Shown one piece after another: positions 1 through 13,450 of a stretch of DNA of 64,000 nucleotides (position 1 is the first letter of the stretch; each line of letters starts with the position of its first letter). The notes under the pieces are model-generated. The model saw only the letters and a program-made list of their open reading frames with translations, was not told the origin of the DNA and did not search any database. Source of the DNA: Daldinia sp. FL1419. Lineage: Eukaryota; Ascomycota; Sordariomycetes; Xylariales; Hypoxylaceae. The stretch lies in NCBI GenBank assembly GCA_025201765.1, contig MU623459.1:1-64000 (forward strand), given 5' to 3'. The position numbers and the translations under genes were made by a program.

Positions 1-63
1 TACCCGGAACAAATACCAAGAGATGGACCGGATACCTGTAATATATTCTAGGTAAATCGGGGT

Positions 64-98
64 AGTAATAAATAAATAAATAAATAAATAAATAAAAT
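64..98. repeat. (AATA)n microsatellite
   Basis: A short run of AATA tetranucleotides lies at the left end of a relic segment. It may be a simple repeat born in AT-rich debris. Confidence 0.7.
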
Positions 99-1490
99 AT
101 AATATTTATTAATTAATTTAATTATAAGGTTATAAGATAAATAAGTATTATTTTTATAAATATAATCCCTAAGTAGAAGGCAATTTGGATATTATAGGTA
201 ATAAGAAATTTTAAAATTATGGATTTAAATTTTTTATATGTATATATATTTAATAAAATATTAATTAAATATAAAAAATATTTTAAAAAATTTATTATAA
301 ATGATTTTATTAATATATTAAGGTTGATTAAAATTATTTTATAAATGGTACTAATATAAAGAAGTATTTATATAAGAAAATTAAATATTAATTATATAAA
401 AATATTTAATAATTTTGTATTTATAGGTAGATTATTATAATAAAATTTAAATAAATTAGAAATTATAAAATTTAAATGGCCTAATATATTGGTATAAAGA
501 ATATTAATAATCAATATTAAAAAAGGATTAATATATCTTAATATAAAAATAATTATTTAAATAGTAATATTTGTACAATAATAACAATTAATAACTTATA
601 ATTTACAAATATTTATTTATTAAATCATATAGGTGGAATAATTAAACATTATTTTTTATAATCTTCCTTACCCTATATAATATATATTTCCTATTTTATA
701 ATCATTATTATTTAATCTTTTTTTTATTCCCAATACTTTATTAATAACTTAAATGGGATTTATTTTACAACTTCCTTCCCCTTTAACCATAATTCCATCA
801 CATTAATTATTATTTTATCCCTATTTTATAAAATTCTATCATAACCTTTAAGGGATTTAAAAACTTCCTAATTAATTAGGATAATTCTAATAAAAAAATC
901 AATTGGTATTTAATGTTTTTCTTGGGTTCCTTCCTTAATAAGGATCCTTAATATTTGTTTAATTGCCATTACTTCCACCTTTTTTAATTTATTTTATTTA
1001 TTTTGTATAATAGGGATATAATCTAAGTTATAACCCTAAATATAATATAGGTTTTATATTAGTTTAACCTTTTCTTCTAATCCTAAAAAATGATTTTAGA
1101 TCTTTTAAATTATTATTAAATAATTTATATATGATTATAACACTATTTCCAGGTGCCAAAGCAAGCGGAAGGAACCAACCAACAGGAGGCTACAATTCTT
1201 CTTTCCCAATAATACCATTATTTACATAAAAAAGAATTTTTTAAAATTAAGTTTTTATATTTGTTAATAACCAATAAATATTAACCTACTTTATAATCCC
1301 CTTAGAATATATTTTTAATAAAATGTGTTTGTCTATTATTGTGGGATATTTTAAAAAAATTTAGAATATTAATAATAATTATATTGAAAAATTATATAAT
1401 ATTTTTGAAGATAAATTTAAATTTTTCTTAAAAATATATTTTATAATAGGTATATATCTATTATAATTTTATACCATATTCTTATTGGTG
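95..1490. repeat. RIP-degraded relic segment, copy C1
   Basis: This segment aligns along its length with 2040-3430. The two start alike (TAATATTTATTAATTAATTT), and shared landmarks follow in the same order. Differences are transitions. C1 keeps more G and C than its partner, so it is the less mutated copy (for example around 1148-1190). It is followed at once by an LTR relic at 1497-1689. No reading frame survives, so the family cannot be named. Confidence 0.75.
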
Positions 1491-1496
1491 GTTAAA

Positions 1497-1689
1497 TGAC
1501 TTATATCCTCAGTCTGGCATATGACCCCTAAGAAGTACCTATGTATCTATTATTATATAAGGATAGGTTTCCCACCTATTTCTCTTAAATAGCTTTTTTC
1601 TTTAGATAATTATAATATATTAATTTTACCTTTATTATTATTTATTTTATTGTTATTTTGCTTTTATTTTATGTATATACCTACCAACA
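1497..1689 (-). repeat. LTR relic, least mutated copy (193 bp)
   Basis: On the minus strand it opens with TGTTGGTAGG and closes with GTCA, the usual TG...CA shape. Two further copies at 9001-9193 and 13259-13450 have the same or nearly the same length, and differ by C-to-T and G-to-A changes. One stretch near 1505-1530 keeps C and G where the 13,265 region has T and A. No matching 5 bp target duplication is visible in the flanks, so it is either a remnant or the flanks have decayed. Confidence 0.65.
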
Positions 1690-2039
1690 TTGATCAGTAT
1701 TATTAGATAGTTAGTAACACAAATTAACAAGGTTAGAAAAATCATTATTACAATAATTCAAAAATCTTTATTATAATAATATAAATGATATTAATATTAT
1801 ATTTCCAATTATTTTTATAATGGATAATTATTATTTAATATTATTTGATTTTTAAAATACATACCTTCTTAAATTATTATTCTTATTATTATATTTATTT
1901 TTAATATCTATTCTTACAATATTTTAATCAAAGAGTTTAGTGTAAATATAAAATTATATTTTATTTGATAATATAGATATTGTTTAGGTAGAAAGTATGG
2001 ATATGTTTTACAAATTAATAAAATATTTACCTTTCCAAG

Positions 2040-3430
2040 GTATAATATTTATTAATTAATTTAATTATAAGATTATAAAATAAATAAATATTATTTTTAT
2101 AAATGTGATCTTTAAGTAGAAAATAATTTGGATATTATGGGTAATAAAAGATTTTAAAGTTATAGATTTAAATTTCTTATATGTATATATATTTAATAAA
2201 GTGTTAGTTAAATATAAAGAATATTTTAAGAAATTTATTATAAATAATTTTATTAATATATTAAAATTAATTAAAATTGCTTTATAAATAGTATTAATAT
2301 AAAAAAAATATTTATATGGGAAGATTAAATATTAATTATATAAAAGTATTTAGTAATCTTATATTTGTAGACAAATTATTATAATAAAATTTAGATGAAT
2401 TGGAGGTTGTAAAGTTTAAATAGTTTAATATGTTAATATAGAAAATATTAATAATCAATATTAAAAAAAGATTAGTATGTTTTGGTATAAGAATAATTAT
2501 TTAAATAACAATATTTGTATAATAATAACAATTAATGATTTATAATTTATAAATATTTATTTATTAAATTATATAAGCGAAATAATTAAATATTATTTTT
2601 TATGATCTTTTTTATCTTATATAATATATATTTTTTACCCCACAACCATTATCATTTAATCCTTTTTTTATTCCTAATACCTTATTAACAACCCAAATAA
2701 GATCCATTTTACAACCCCCTTCCCCTTCAACTATAATTCTATTACATTAATTATTACCCTATCCCTATTTTATAAAATTCTATCATAATTTTTAAAAAAT
2801 TCAAAAACCACCCAATCAATCAGAATAATTTTAATAAAAAAATTAATTGGTACTTAATATCTTTTTTGGGTTTCCTTTTTAATAAAAACCCTTAGTATTT
2901 ACTTAATTATTATTATTTTTACCTTTTCTAATTTACTTTACCTATCCCATATAATAAGGATATAACCTAAATTATAATTTTGGATATAATGTAAGCCTTA
3001 TATTAGCCCAACCCTTTTTTCTAACCCTGGGAAATGGTTTTAGACCCCCTGAACCATTACTGAATGATCTATATATAATTACAACACTACCCTTAGGTGT
3101 TGGAGCAGGTGAAGGGAATTAATTAGTAAGAGGTTATGGTTTTTTTTTTTAATGATACTATTATTTATATAAAAAAAAATCTTTTAAGGTTAAATTTTTA
3201 TATTTGTTGGTAATTAATAAATATTAACCTATTTTATGGTTCCTTTGGAATGTGTTTTTAATGAAATATACCTGTTTATTATTGTAGAATATTTTAAGAA
3301 AATTTGAAATACCAACAACAACTATATTAAAAAATCATATAATATTTTTAAAAATAAATTTAAATTCTTCCTAAAAATATATTTTATAATAAATATATAT
3401 TTATTATAATTTCATATTATGTTCTCATTA
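2040..3430. repeat. RIP-degraded relic segment, copy C2
   Basis: This is the second, more mutated copy of the segment at 95-1490. Unlike C1 it runs directly into the left end of unit A (about 3424) without an intervening LTR, so the original order of parts is unclear. No coding capacity remains. Confidence 0.7.
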
Positions 3431-3691
3431 ATACTAATAAAAAAAATATCCTTTTATTTTTTATATAATATTCTCCAATATTAATATTTTATCAATATAT
3501 ATTTTACCTTACAATATTATTTTAATATTATAAAAAATAAGAATTAGTATTATTAAGATTGGATAAATACCACTTTCTTTAATATTAAAATAAAAAAATA
3601 AAATTAAAAGAAAATAAATATAGAAATATTATAAATTTTATTTAATAAATTATAGTTATATTAAAAAACATTCAACTCTAATTATAAAAAA

Positions 3692-3872
3692 TGTTGGATG
3701 GACAAGGTACCATTGCATGCAATAGTAAAAGTGAGGGTATTCAGATCAATTCAGTAAAAAGTGGTTGTTGAAGATAAGTACGTATTCTGATCGTACGATC
3801 AGAATACGTGGTTTATATACAGGATTAAGGTGGGTCTTGTACCACCACAGTCACATGACTAATATTCCCACA
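3692..3872. repeat. Left LTR of the young element
   Basis: 181 bp, TGTTGG...CCCACA, same as 5018-5198. It holds a perfect 30 bp palindrome at 3780-3809 and, on the minus strand, a TATATAA promoter-like motif next to it. Confidence 0.9.
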
Positions 3873-4736
3873 CTGGCAACTTTTTCTTTTCTCGCGAAGT
3901 CATGTGACGTTGCTTCGTAATCTTGCTTCGTAATCTTGCTTCGTACGAGCGCCAGCTAGGTCACGATCTTAGAGCGTTTTAAAACGTATCAAGATCGGCT
4001 CTTTTGTGATCCTCCTCTATATTTTTATCAAACTGAACTGATGACCTCTTATATCCATATATCCCAAATGCGAAGATGACTAAGGGTTTAATCATCTTTG
4101 CAAGCCTTGCTCAAAAGGGTAACGATCAACCATTCTGAAACATATAACGATTTTATGTATGATCCCATCTGACAATTCTTTCTTTTCAAGAGCTGTATTG
4201 GTTCGTTCGCTCGTTCGAATCGATCGATGGATATGGTTGGTATGGTTCGTATTGTTCGTATCGTAAGATAGTTGGTATCGAGAACGTTTCGAGGGCTTTC
4301 TTGATAGGGTTGAGGGACTGCCGGAGCTTGTTGAGGTGCTTGTGGAGCTGCTTGTTGTTTCCTCAGGTGCTGAGCTGCTATTGTCTCCTCAGGTAGTGGT
4401 AATAGGCAAAACCTTTTGGTGGGGGGTGGGGTTGAAAGTTTTCAGGTGGAGCCTAAGGGTTTGCTGGTGGGGTAAAATCGCAACGTGATCTTGGTGTTTG
4501 TTGCTCTTTCTCAGCGATTCTCGTGGTGTTGTAAACACAGGTGCGTGTTGTAAACACAAAATGCGTGATGGACGCGTGATATGATTAGCACAGATTCCCC
4601 CGAGACCATTTCACCAACGAAGGAAGCCTCGATATTATCTGCCTGTACGTGATGGACGTAGACCTCGGCCTGTAGATTCAGCGCTGAAGCTGTCTCTACC
4701 TTCCAGAGATCCTAAGTTAGCACGAGGTGTTCCAAA

Positions 4737-4911
4737 ACCATGCACTGGAGCATGAAATTCTGGCTCAAGACCATGCACTGGAGCATGAAATCCTGAGGTC
4801 GCTCGCCTCTTCTCATCGAGATTCAAATCTAGCGCGAAATACGAGTGTTCCCAGAACCATGCACGAGAGCATGAAATCCTGGGCTCAAAACCATGCACTG
4901 GAGCATGAAAT
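4737..4911. repeat. Nested 22 bp repeat (four copies) inside the young element
   Basis: Four copies of a module close to ACCATGCACTGGAGCATGAA lie at 4737-4758, 4770-4791, 4856-4877 and 4890-4911. They are arranged as two pairs (33-34 bp apart) repeated at about 120 bp. Each module carries a small inverted repeat CATGC...GCATG. On the minus strand the module reads in frame as FHAPVHG within a 108-codon opening (4635-4961), but that opening has no other support as a gene. Confidence 0.8.
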
Positions 4912-5017
4912 CTTGAGGTCATCGTACTCACTACTAAACCTGTCTCCTCCCTTTCGGGCATCTTAGCTGGTCTGTGATTGACTTGTTGCCATCAACTTGT
5001 TGTCAATCACTGATCAG

Positions 5018-5198
5018 TGTTGGATGGACAAGGTACCATTGCATGCAATAGTAAAAGTGAGGGTATTCAGATCAATTCAGTAAAAAGTGGTTGTTGAAGA
5101 TAAGTACGTATTCTGATCGTACGATCAGAATACGTGGTTTATATACAGGATTAAGGTGGGTCTTGTACCACCACAGTCACATGACTAATATTCCCACA
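5018..5198. repeat. Right LTR of the young element
   Basis: 181 bp, same as the left LTR, including the 30 bp palindrome at 5106-5135. It is followed by the AAAAA target duplication at 5199-5203. Confidence 0.9.
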
Positions 5199-8100
5199 AA
5201 AAAAAATCACAACTCATTGTAATTATTTATAGGATATATTAAGGTATATTATAATTTTAAAATATATTCTTCAAATTATTAAAAATAATTATAACCCTAA
5301 TTAACAAACTCCAAATATCCCTCCAAAATTATAAAATTATAAAAGTACTATAGTAATTTATAATTAGTAATATTAACAAAAATAATAATAAGGAAATTTA
5401 TAATAATTATATTAATAAAAAATATTATAGAAATAATAAAAATAAAAAATATACCTTCAAATAATTTAAAAAGATTTGGAAATGTAAATATTAAATATAT
5501 AAAAAAGAAAAGTTATTAATTTATTAAATATTTAAAAACCAATTATAAAAAGGTTAGAAAAAATTAGAAGACCAAATATGATATATTTAAAAAAAATTAT
5601 ATAACCTTTTTAATAGATTATAAAAAACTTAAAAATTAAAGTTTAGAATAAGAGGATAACAATATCTATAATATAATCCCAAAATTAAAAAATAATAAGG
5701 ATATATAATTTATAACAATAACATACCTATTTAATTAGGCATTTTATCACCATATTACAACTTTTATTTTTTTAATAACTAAAAAAATTAATATTATTTT
5801 TATTTTAAACCAATACATAAAAATTATATTCCAAAATATTATACCAAATATTAAAACTACTTATATCTTAATAACAAATAAAGAATAATACCTTACTTTT
5901 ATCAATAAATATCTTAATTAGAAATTTGAAATAAATTATATTTATATTAAAGAAATTAATATTAAATTTAAAGATAAATTTTTTATTAAATTGTTAAATA
6001 TAATTATAATTAATACCTTATTTAATAATATAAATTTCTATATTATGGAATTAAATATACTATTCTTTTTTTTAATTAAGGATATAAATTGTTTAAGAAT
6101 ATACTTTAATAATATTATTAATTAATTAATATATAAAAATAATATAATAATTAATATTAAATAAAAATAAAAATATTTATAATTTTATTTAAATAATATT
6201 ATTTATTTTATAAAAATGGAGTTATAATATTTGTATATTTGTTTTGGTTATTTTATAATTGAGAAATTCTATAATTTCTTAGATAAAATTGATTATAATA
6301 TTAATATAAATAATTTTAAAGAAATTAATAAGTTTTGTTATTATTGTTAAATTAAGGATAAGGATTTATAAAAATTCAGGTTTATTTTTAGGGATTTTAA
6401 TATGGATTTTAATTATAAAATAATCATTAATATTATATATTTGGAAAGATAATTAATTTTATATATAATTAATATTGTTATTAGTTTTTAGGTAATATAA
6501 TTTATAAAAGGTATTATAATCAAAAAAATGTAAGAAATATTAAAAGAATATTAGATTAATATTTATCTTAATTTTTCAAATATTATCTCTTATAATACAA
6601 AAATAAATTTTAATAACCTAGAATTTTAAAATAAAATATATATTATTGGAGTTATATGTTATTAGGTATTGGTTAAAGTATATTGGTTTATTAGTAAGGT
6701 AGAAGGGTATTACGGTTTAATCTGCTGAGCTTATGAGATAATTACGGATGAATTTTAAGGTTCTGGTTTAAGGATATCTTGATTATAGATAGTTATAAAA
6801 ACAATTAATAATATAATTAATCCTAACAGATTAGTTTTTATACTATTTATTTTTAAGGTTTACCCCTAAATTAATATAAATTTACTATTTATATCTATCT
6901 AGATTCATTATGCCCTAACAATATAAAAAATTATAATTAAAATTAAAAAAATTAAGTTATAATATTTTATTTAAAATATATTTAATATTTATAATGGTTT
7001 TAATATCATAAAAATATTATCTATATTTTTACTTATTGGTAATAAAATTTTTATTTATTAAAAAAAGGATGGATAAAAGGGTTTTTATAAGATTATTATA
7101 ATTATTAATAAAAATGTTATTATGATATTTAATATATCCAAAAGAATATCTATGTTTTGGAGTTTTTATATTAAATTTTATATTTAGTTTAAAGATAATT
7201 TGATGTTTATTAAAGAACTTTAAGTATAATTATTTAAACCTACATTTAATCTAAATAATTATAAAATAATCCCAAAAAAAAATTTTATATATATTAATAA
7301 TTTTTTATATATTAATATTTTATACTTTAATAATAAAGAATAAAATAATTTAATCTTAATATTTTAATTATATATAATAAGAAAAATCATTATTATAAAA
7401 AAACCATATAAGATATTAGATATAAAAAAACTTAATATATTATTTAATAAAGAAATTTTATAATTTAAAATATATAATATATTAATTTATTAAAAAATAA
7501 TAATTTTTAAATTATAAATAATTTATAAAATAAAGGAAAAAAATATATTGGTACTTTATAAAAAATTAAAACTTATTATTTAAAATTATGATAATTTTAA
7601 TAAAGAATTTATTATAATATATATCTTTACCATTTAAAAGGTAAGTTAATATTTTATTTTAACCTTAATTTTAATTTTTTAATATTAAGGTATAAAAATT
7701 ATAATAAAGGATATTATTATGGTATATACTTAATTTAAAATATTTATATAATAAATAATATTTATATAATTATTAATAGAATTAAAAAATAAATATTTTG
7801 AAGGAATGTTATTATATATTATTAAATTATTATATAATTTAATTAAATTAGAAATATATTAATTTAAAATTTATTTATATTATTATTAATGGGAATTTAA
7901 TATGAAGTTATTAATATTTAATTTATATTTATTAATAATAGATATAGTTTTATTTAGAATTACGGATTTTTAAATAAATAATATTTTAAATGTTAATATT
8001 ATAGAATTTTTAGTAGTAAAAAATAAGGTATTTATTAAAATTGGGATTAAAATATGTTTTTAAAAAATATTAAATATTAAAATTGAAGATTTTAATAATT

Positions 8101-9000
8101 TATATTTTATTGTTTATAAGGAGGATTATAGTATAATTATTATATAAAAAGAATAGATTGAGAAATTTAAATAATTAAATATAAAATTACTAAATATAAT
8201 CAAAAAATTCATTAAATAATAGGCATAAAGAGTATATATTTCTTCCATTTATTAACCTAAAATAACTTTTAACTATTTAATAATAACCCAATATTTAGAA
8301 TTGGGTTTTAAAGAAATAAAAGCCTTTAATACCTAAATTAAATAATAAATAAATAATTAATTACAAAAATTTAATTATATTAACCTAAATTTTTAAAATT
8401 TATATTTATATATTTTTATTAATAATTTATTTATAAATAATAAAAATTTAAATTTATAAATTAATTATGTTATTATATTAAATAATAAAAAATTAATTAA
8501 TTAAAATAATAAAATCTAAATTATTAGTAATATTATTTATTAATTATTTATTAAATATAAATATATTATTTAGAATATATTTACTAATAAAATTTATAAA
8601 ATGGTTTAAGATTTTAATATTAAATATATTATTTATTATATAATTAACATTATTTTAAAATACCTTTTATTATTTAAAATTTTATTAATTTTATATATTA
8701 ATTTATTTTCTTTATACTAATATTTTGTTTAGATGGGTAATATTAACAAAAAAAAATTAATAATTAATTTAATAACTTTACAATAATTATATAAAAATTG
8801 GGAAATCAATAATATTTGGTGGATTTATGGTACATGTAATTTTATAAATATCATAACAAAAATATCTTCAAATAAGATTATGTAAATGTTGGTGAAAAGT
8901 AATTAGGTTGATTTATAGTTAAAAGGATGGGTAAAGCGAGAATTAAATATTAAATTTGTAATATAATTACAAAAAAAAAATAAAATAAATAATAATTAAA

Positions 9001-9193
9001 TAATTTATATTTTTAATTTAACATATAATTTTTAAAAAATACCTGTATATTTATTATTATATAAGGATAAATTTTCCACCTATTTTTCCTAAATAATTTT
9101 CTTCTTTAAACAACTATAATATACCAATTTCACCCCTATTATTATTTATTTTATTATTATTTTGCTTTTATTTTACATATATACCTACCAACA
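9001..9193 (-). repeat. LTR relic between units A and B (193 bp)
   Basis: This RIP-mutated copy of 1497-1689 has the same length. It ends with CCTACCAACA on the plus strand, which is TGTTGGTAGG on the minus strand. It forms the right end of unit A and the left end of unit B, so the two units share it, as in tandem arrays made by recombination between LTRs. Confidence 0.65.
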
Positions 9194-12100
9194 CTTATTA
9201 ATATTAATAAAAAAAATATCTTTTTATTTTTTATATAATATTTTTTAACATTAATACTTTATTAATATATATTTTATTTTATAATATTATTTTAATATTA
9301 TAAAAAATAAAAACCAATATTATTAAAATTAAATAAATATCATTTTTTTTAATATTAAAATAAAAAAATAAAGTTAAGAAAAAATAAATATAAAAATATT
9401 ATAAATTTTATTTAATAAATTATAATTATATTAAAAAATATTTAACTTTAATTATAAAGGAAAATTATAATTTGTTATAACCATTTATAAAATATATTAA
9501 AATATATTATAATTTTAAAATGCATTTTTTAAATTATTAAAGATAATTGTAATTCTAACTAATAAATTTTAAATATTCTTCTAAAATTATAAAATCATAA
9601 AAATATCATAATAATTTATAATTAACAATATTAATAAAAATAATAATAAAAAAATTTATAATAATTATATTAATAAAAAATATTATAAAAATAATAAAAA
9701 TAAAAAATATATTTTTAAATAATTTAAGAAAATTTGGAAATATAAATATTAAATATATAAAAAGGAAAGTTGCTAATTTATTAAATATTTAAAAACCAAT
9801 TGTAAAAAGATTAGAAAAGATTGGAAGGTTAAATGTAATATATTTAAAAAGAATTATGCAATTTTTTTAGTAAATTATAAAGGGTTTGAAAATTAAAGTT
9901 TAAAATAAAAGGATAATAATATTTATAATATAACCTTAAAGCCAGAAAATGATAAGGATATATAGTTCATAACAGTAGTATATTTATTTAATTAGGTATT
10001 CTACCATTATATTACAATTTTTATTCCTTTAATAATTAAAAAGATTGATATTATCTTTGTTTTGGATTAATATATGAAAATTATATTTTAAGGTATTATA
10101 TTAGATATTAGAGTTGCCTATATTTTGATAATAAATAAGGAATAATATTTTATTCTTATCAATGAATATTTTAATTGGAAACTTAAAATAAATTATATTT
10201 ATATTAGAAAAATTAATATTAAATTTGAAAATGGATTTTCTATCAAATTATTAAATATAATTATAGTTAATATCTTATTTAATAATATAAATTTCTATAT
10301 TATAAAATTAAATATATTATTCTTTTTTTTAATTAAAGATATGAATTGTTTAAGAATATATTTTAATAATATCATTAATTAATTAATATATAAAAATGAT
10401 ATAATAATTAATATAAAATAAAAATGGGGATATTTATAATTTTATTTGAATAATATTATTTATTTTATAAAAATGGAGTTATAATGTTTATATACCTGTT
10501 TTAATCATCTTACAATTGAAAAGTTTTATAATTTCTTGGATAAAGTTAGCCATAATATTAATATAAATAATTTTAAAGAAATTAATAAATTTTATCATTA
10601 TTATTAAATTAAAGATAAAAATCTATAAAGATTTAGGTTTACTTTTAAAGACTTTAATATGGACTTCAATTACAAAATAATTATTAATATTATATATTTA
10701 AAAAAATAACCAATCTTATATATGATTAATATTGCCATTAACTTCTAAATAACACAATTTATAAAAGATATTATAATCAAAAAAATGTAAAAAATGTTAA
10801 AAAAATATTAAATTAATACCTATCTTAACCCTCCAAATATTATTTCTTATAATATAAAAATAAACTTTAATAATCTAGAGTTCTGAAATGAAACACATAT
10901 TATTAAAATTATATATTATTAAGTACCAATTAAAACATATTAATTTATTAACAAAATAAAAAGGTACCACAATCCAATCTACCAAACTTATAAAATAATT
11001 ATAAATAAATTCCAAAATTTTAGTTTAAAGGTAGTATAATTATAGATAATTATAAAGGTAGTTAATAATATAATTAATCCTAATAAATTGGTTCCTACGC
11101 TACTTATCTTTAGAACCTACCTCCAAATTAATATAGACTCACTGCCTATATTTACTTAAACTTATTATGCTCTGGTAATATAGAAGGTTATAACTAAAGT
11201 TAAAAAAATTAAGTTATAATATTTGATTTAAGATATACTTAATATTTGTAATGGTCCTAATATTATAAAAATATTATTTATATTTTTATTCATTAATAAT
11301 AAAATTTTTATTTATTAAGAAAAAGGTAGATAAAAAGATTTTTATAAAATTATTATAATTATTAATAAAAATATTATTGTAATATCCAACATATCCAGAA
11401 GAATATCTACATTTTAAAATTTTTATATCAAACCTTACACTTAGTTTAAGGATAATCCGGTACCCATTAAGGAACTCCAAGTACAATTATCCAAATTTAT
11501 ATTCAACCTAAACAATTATAAGATAATCCTAGAAGAAGACCTTATATATGCTAATAATCTTTTATATGTTAATATTTTATATTTTAGTAATAAAGAACAA
11601 AATAATTTAACTTTAATGTTTCAATTATATATAATAAAAAAAATTATTATTATAGAAAAATTATATAAAATATTAAATATAAAGGAATTTAATATATTAT
11701 TTAATAAAAGAATTTTATAATTTAAAATATATAATATATTAATTTATTAAGGAGTAATAATTTTTAAATTATAAATAATTTATAAAATAAAGGGAAAGAA
11801 TACATTAACATTTTATAAAAAATTAAAGCTTATTATTTAAGGTTATGATGATTCTAATAAAGAATTTATTATAATATATGCCCTTACCATTTAAAAAATA
11901 AATTAACATTTTATTTTAATTTTAATTCCAATTTTTTAATATTAAGGTATAAAAATTATAATAAGGGATATTATTATAATGTATATTTAGTTTAAAATAT
12001 TCATATAATAGATAATATTTATATAATTATTAATAAAATTAAAAAATAAATATTTTAAAAAAATATTATTATATGTTATTAAATTATTATATAATTTAAT

Positions 12101-13258
12101 TAAATTAGGAATATATTGATTTAAAATTTATTTATATTATTATTAATGGGAATTTAATATGAAACTATTAATATTTAATTTATATCTATTAATAACAAAT
12201 ATAGCCTTGTTTAAAATTATAGGTTTTTAAATAGATGATATTTTAAATATTAATATTATAGAATTTTTAGCAGTAGAAGATAAGGTATTTGTTAAAATTG
12301 GGATTAAGGCATGCCCTTAAAAGATATTAGATATTAAAACTAAAGATTTCAATAATTTATATTTTATTGTTTATAAAGAGGATTATGGTATAATTATTAT
12401 ATAAAAGAAATAAATTAAAAAATTTGAATAATTAGATATAAAATTATTAGATATAATTAAAAAATTTATTAAATAATGGGTATAAAGAGCGTATATTTCC
12501 TCCATTTATTAACCTAAAATAACCTTTAATTATTCAATAATAGCCTAATATTTAGAATTGGATCTTAAAGAAATAAAAACCTTTAATACCTAAATTAAAT
12601 AATAAATAAATAATTAATTACAAAAATTTAATTATATTAACTTAAATTTTTAAAATTTATATTTATATATTTTTATTAATAACTTATTTATAAATAATAA
12701 AAACCTAAATTTATAAATTAATTATATTATTATATTAAATAATAAAAAATTAATTAATCAAAATAATAAAATCCAAATTACTAATAATATCATTTATTAA
12801 TTATTTATTAAATATAAATATATTATCTAAAATATATTTACTAACAAAATTTATAAAATAATTTAAAATTTTAATATTAAATATATTATTTATTATATAA
12901 TTAATACTATTTTAAAACACCTCTTACTATTTAAAACTCTATTAATTTTATATATTAACTTATTTTTCTTATATTAATATATTATTTAAATAAATAATAT
13001 TAATAAAAAAAGATTAATAATTAATTTAATAATTTTATAATAATTATATAAAAATTAAGAAATTAATAATATTTAATAAATTTATGATACATATAATCTT
13101 ATAAATATTATAATAAAGGCATCTTTAAATAAGATTATATAAATATTAATGAAGAATAATTAGGTTAATTTGTAATTAAAGGGATAGGTAAAGTAAAAAT
13201 TAAATATTAAATTTATAATATAATTATAAAAAAAAAATAAAATAAATAGTAATTAAAT
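9194..13258 (-). repeat. RIP-degraded LTR-retrotransposon interior, unit B
   Basis: This interior of about 4.07 kb matches unit A from its first bases (compare 9194 with 3424) to its last. It lacks the young insertion and so gives the empty site for it at 9456-9464. No intact frame is present. Confidence 0.7.
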
Positions 13259-13450
13259 GATTTATATTTTTAATTTAATATATAATTCTTAAAAAATATC
13301 TATATATTTATTATTATATAAAGATAAATTTCTTATTTATTTTTCCTAAATAATTTTCTTCTTTAAACAACTATAATATACCAATCTTACCCCTATTGTT
13401 ATTTATTTTATTATTATTTTGTTTTTATTTTACATATATACCTACCAACA
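13259..13450 (-). repeat. LTR relic at the right end of unit B (192 bp)
   Basis: This is the third copy of the 193 bp LTR, one base shorter and strongly mutated, ending CCTACCAACA. By orientation it would be the 5' LTR of a minus-strand element. Confidence 0.65.

Larger units (their letters stand above)
3692..5203. mobile_element. Young non-autonomous LTR element (TRIM-like), 1.5 kb
   Basis: Two direct repeats of 181 bp (3692-3872 and 5018-5198), identical as far as I can compare them, bound a 1145 bp interior with no recognisable gag or pol. The element starts TGTTGG and ends CCCACA. Its flanks carry a 5 bp AAAAA duplication. Unit B gives the empty site: an A/G run of 9 bases at 9456-9464, exactly what is left here after removing the element and one AAAAA. 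It carries normal G+C and no RIP signs although it sits in heavily RIP-mutated DNA, so it arrived late. Orientation is uncertain: the minus strand has TATATAA in the LTR and a purine tract (3881-3893 on the plus strand is pyrimidine) just inside the left LTR; the plus strand has TGGCAAC just inside it, which could be a primer site. Confidence 0.85.
3424..9000 (-). repeat. RIP-degraded LTR-retrotransposon interior, unit A
   Basis: This is the interior of a dead transposon, about 4.07 kb when the later insertion at 3692-5203 is left out. It aligns from end to end with unit B (9194-13258), and the differences are transitions. It ends at the LTR relic 9001-9193. Strand is inferred only from the LTR, whose TGTTGG end lies on the right. 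Frames are full of stops and the enzyme family cannot be named from what remains. Confidence 0.7.

Noticed and set aside
11286..11486. 66-codon minus-strand opening in unit B
   Set aside because: It lies in RIP-mutated repeat; the reading is a remnant at best, and has stops on both sides.
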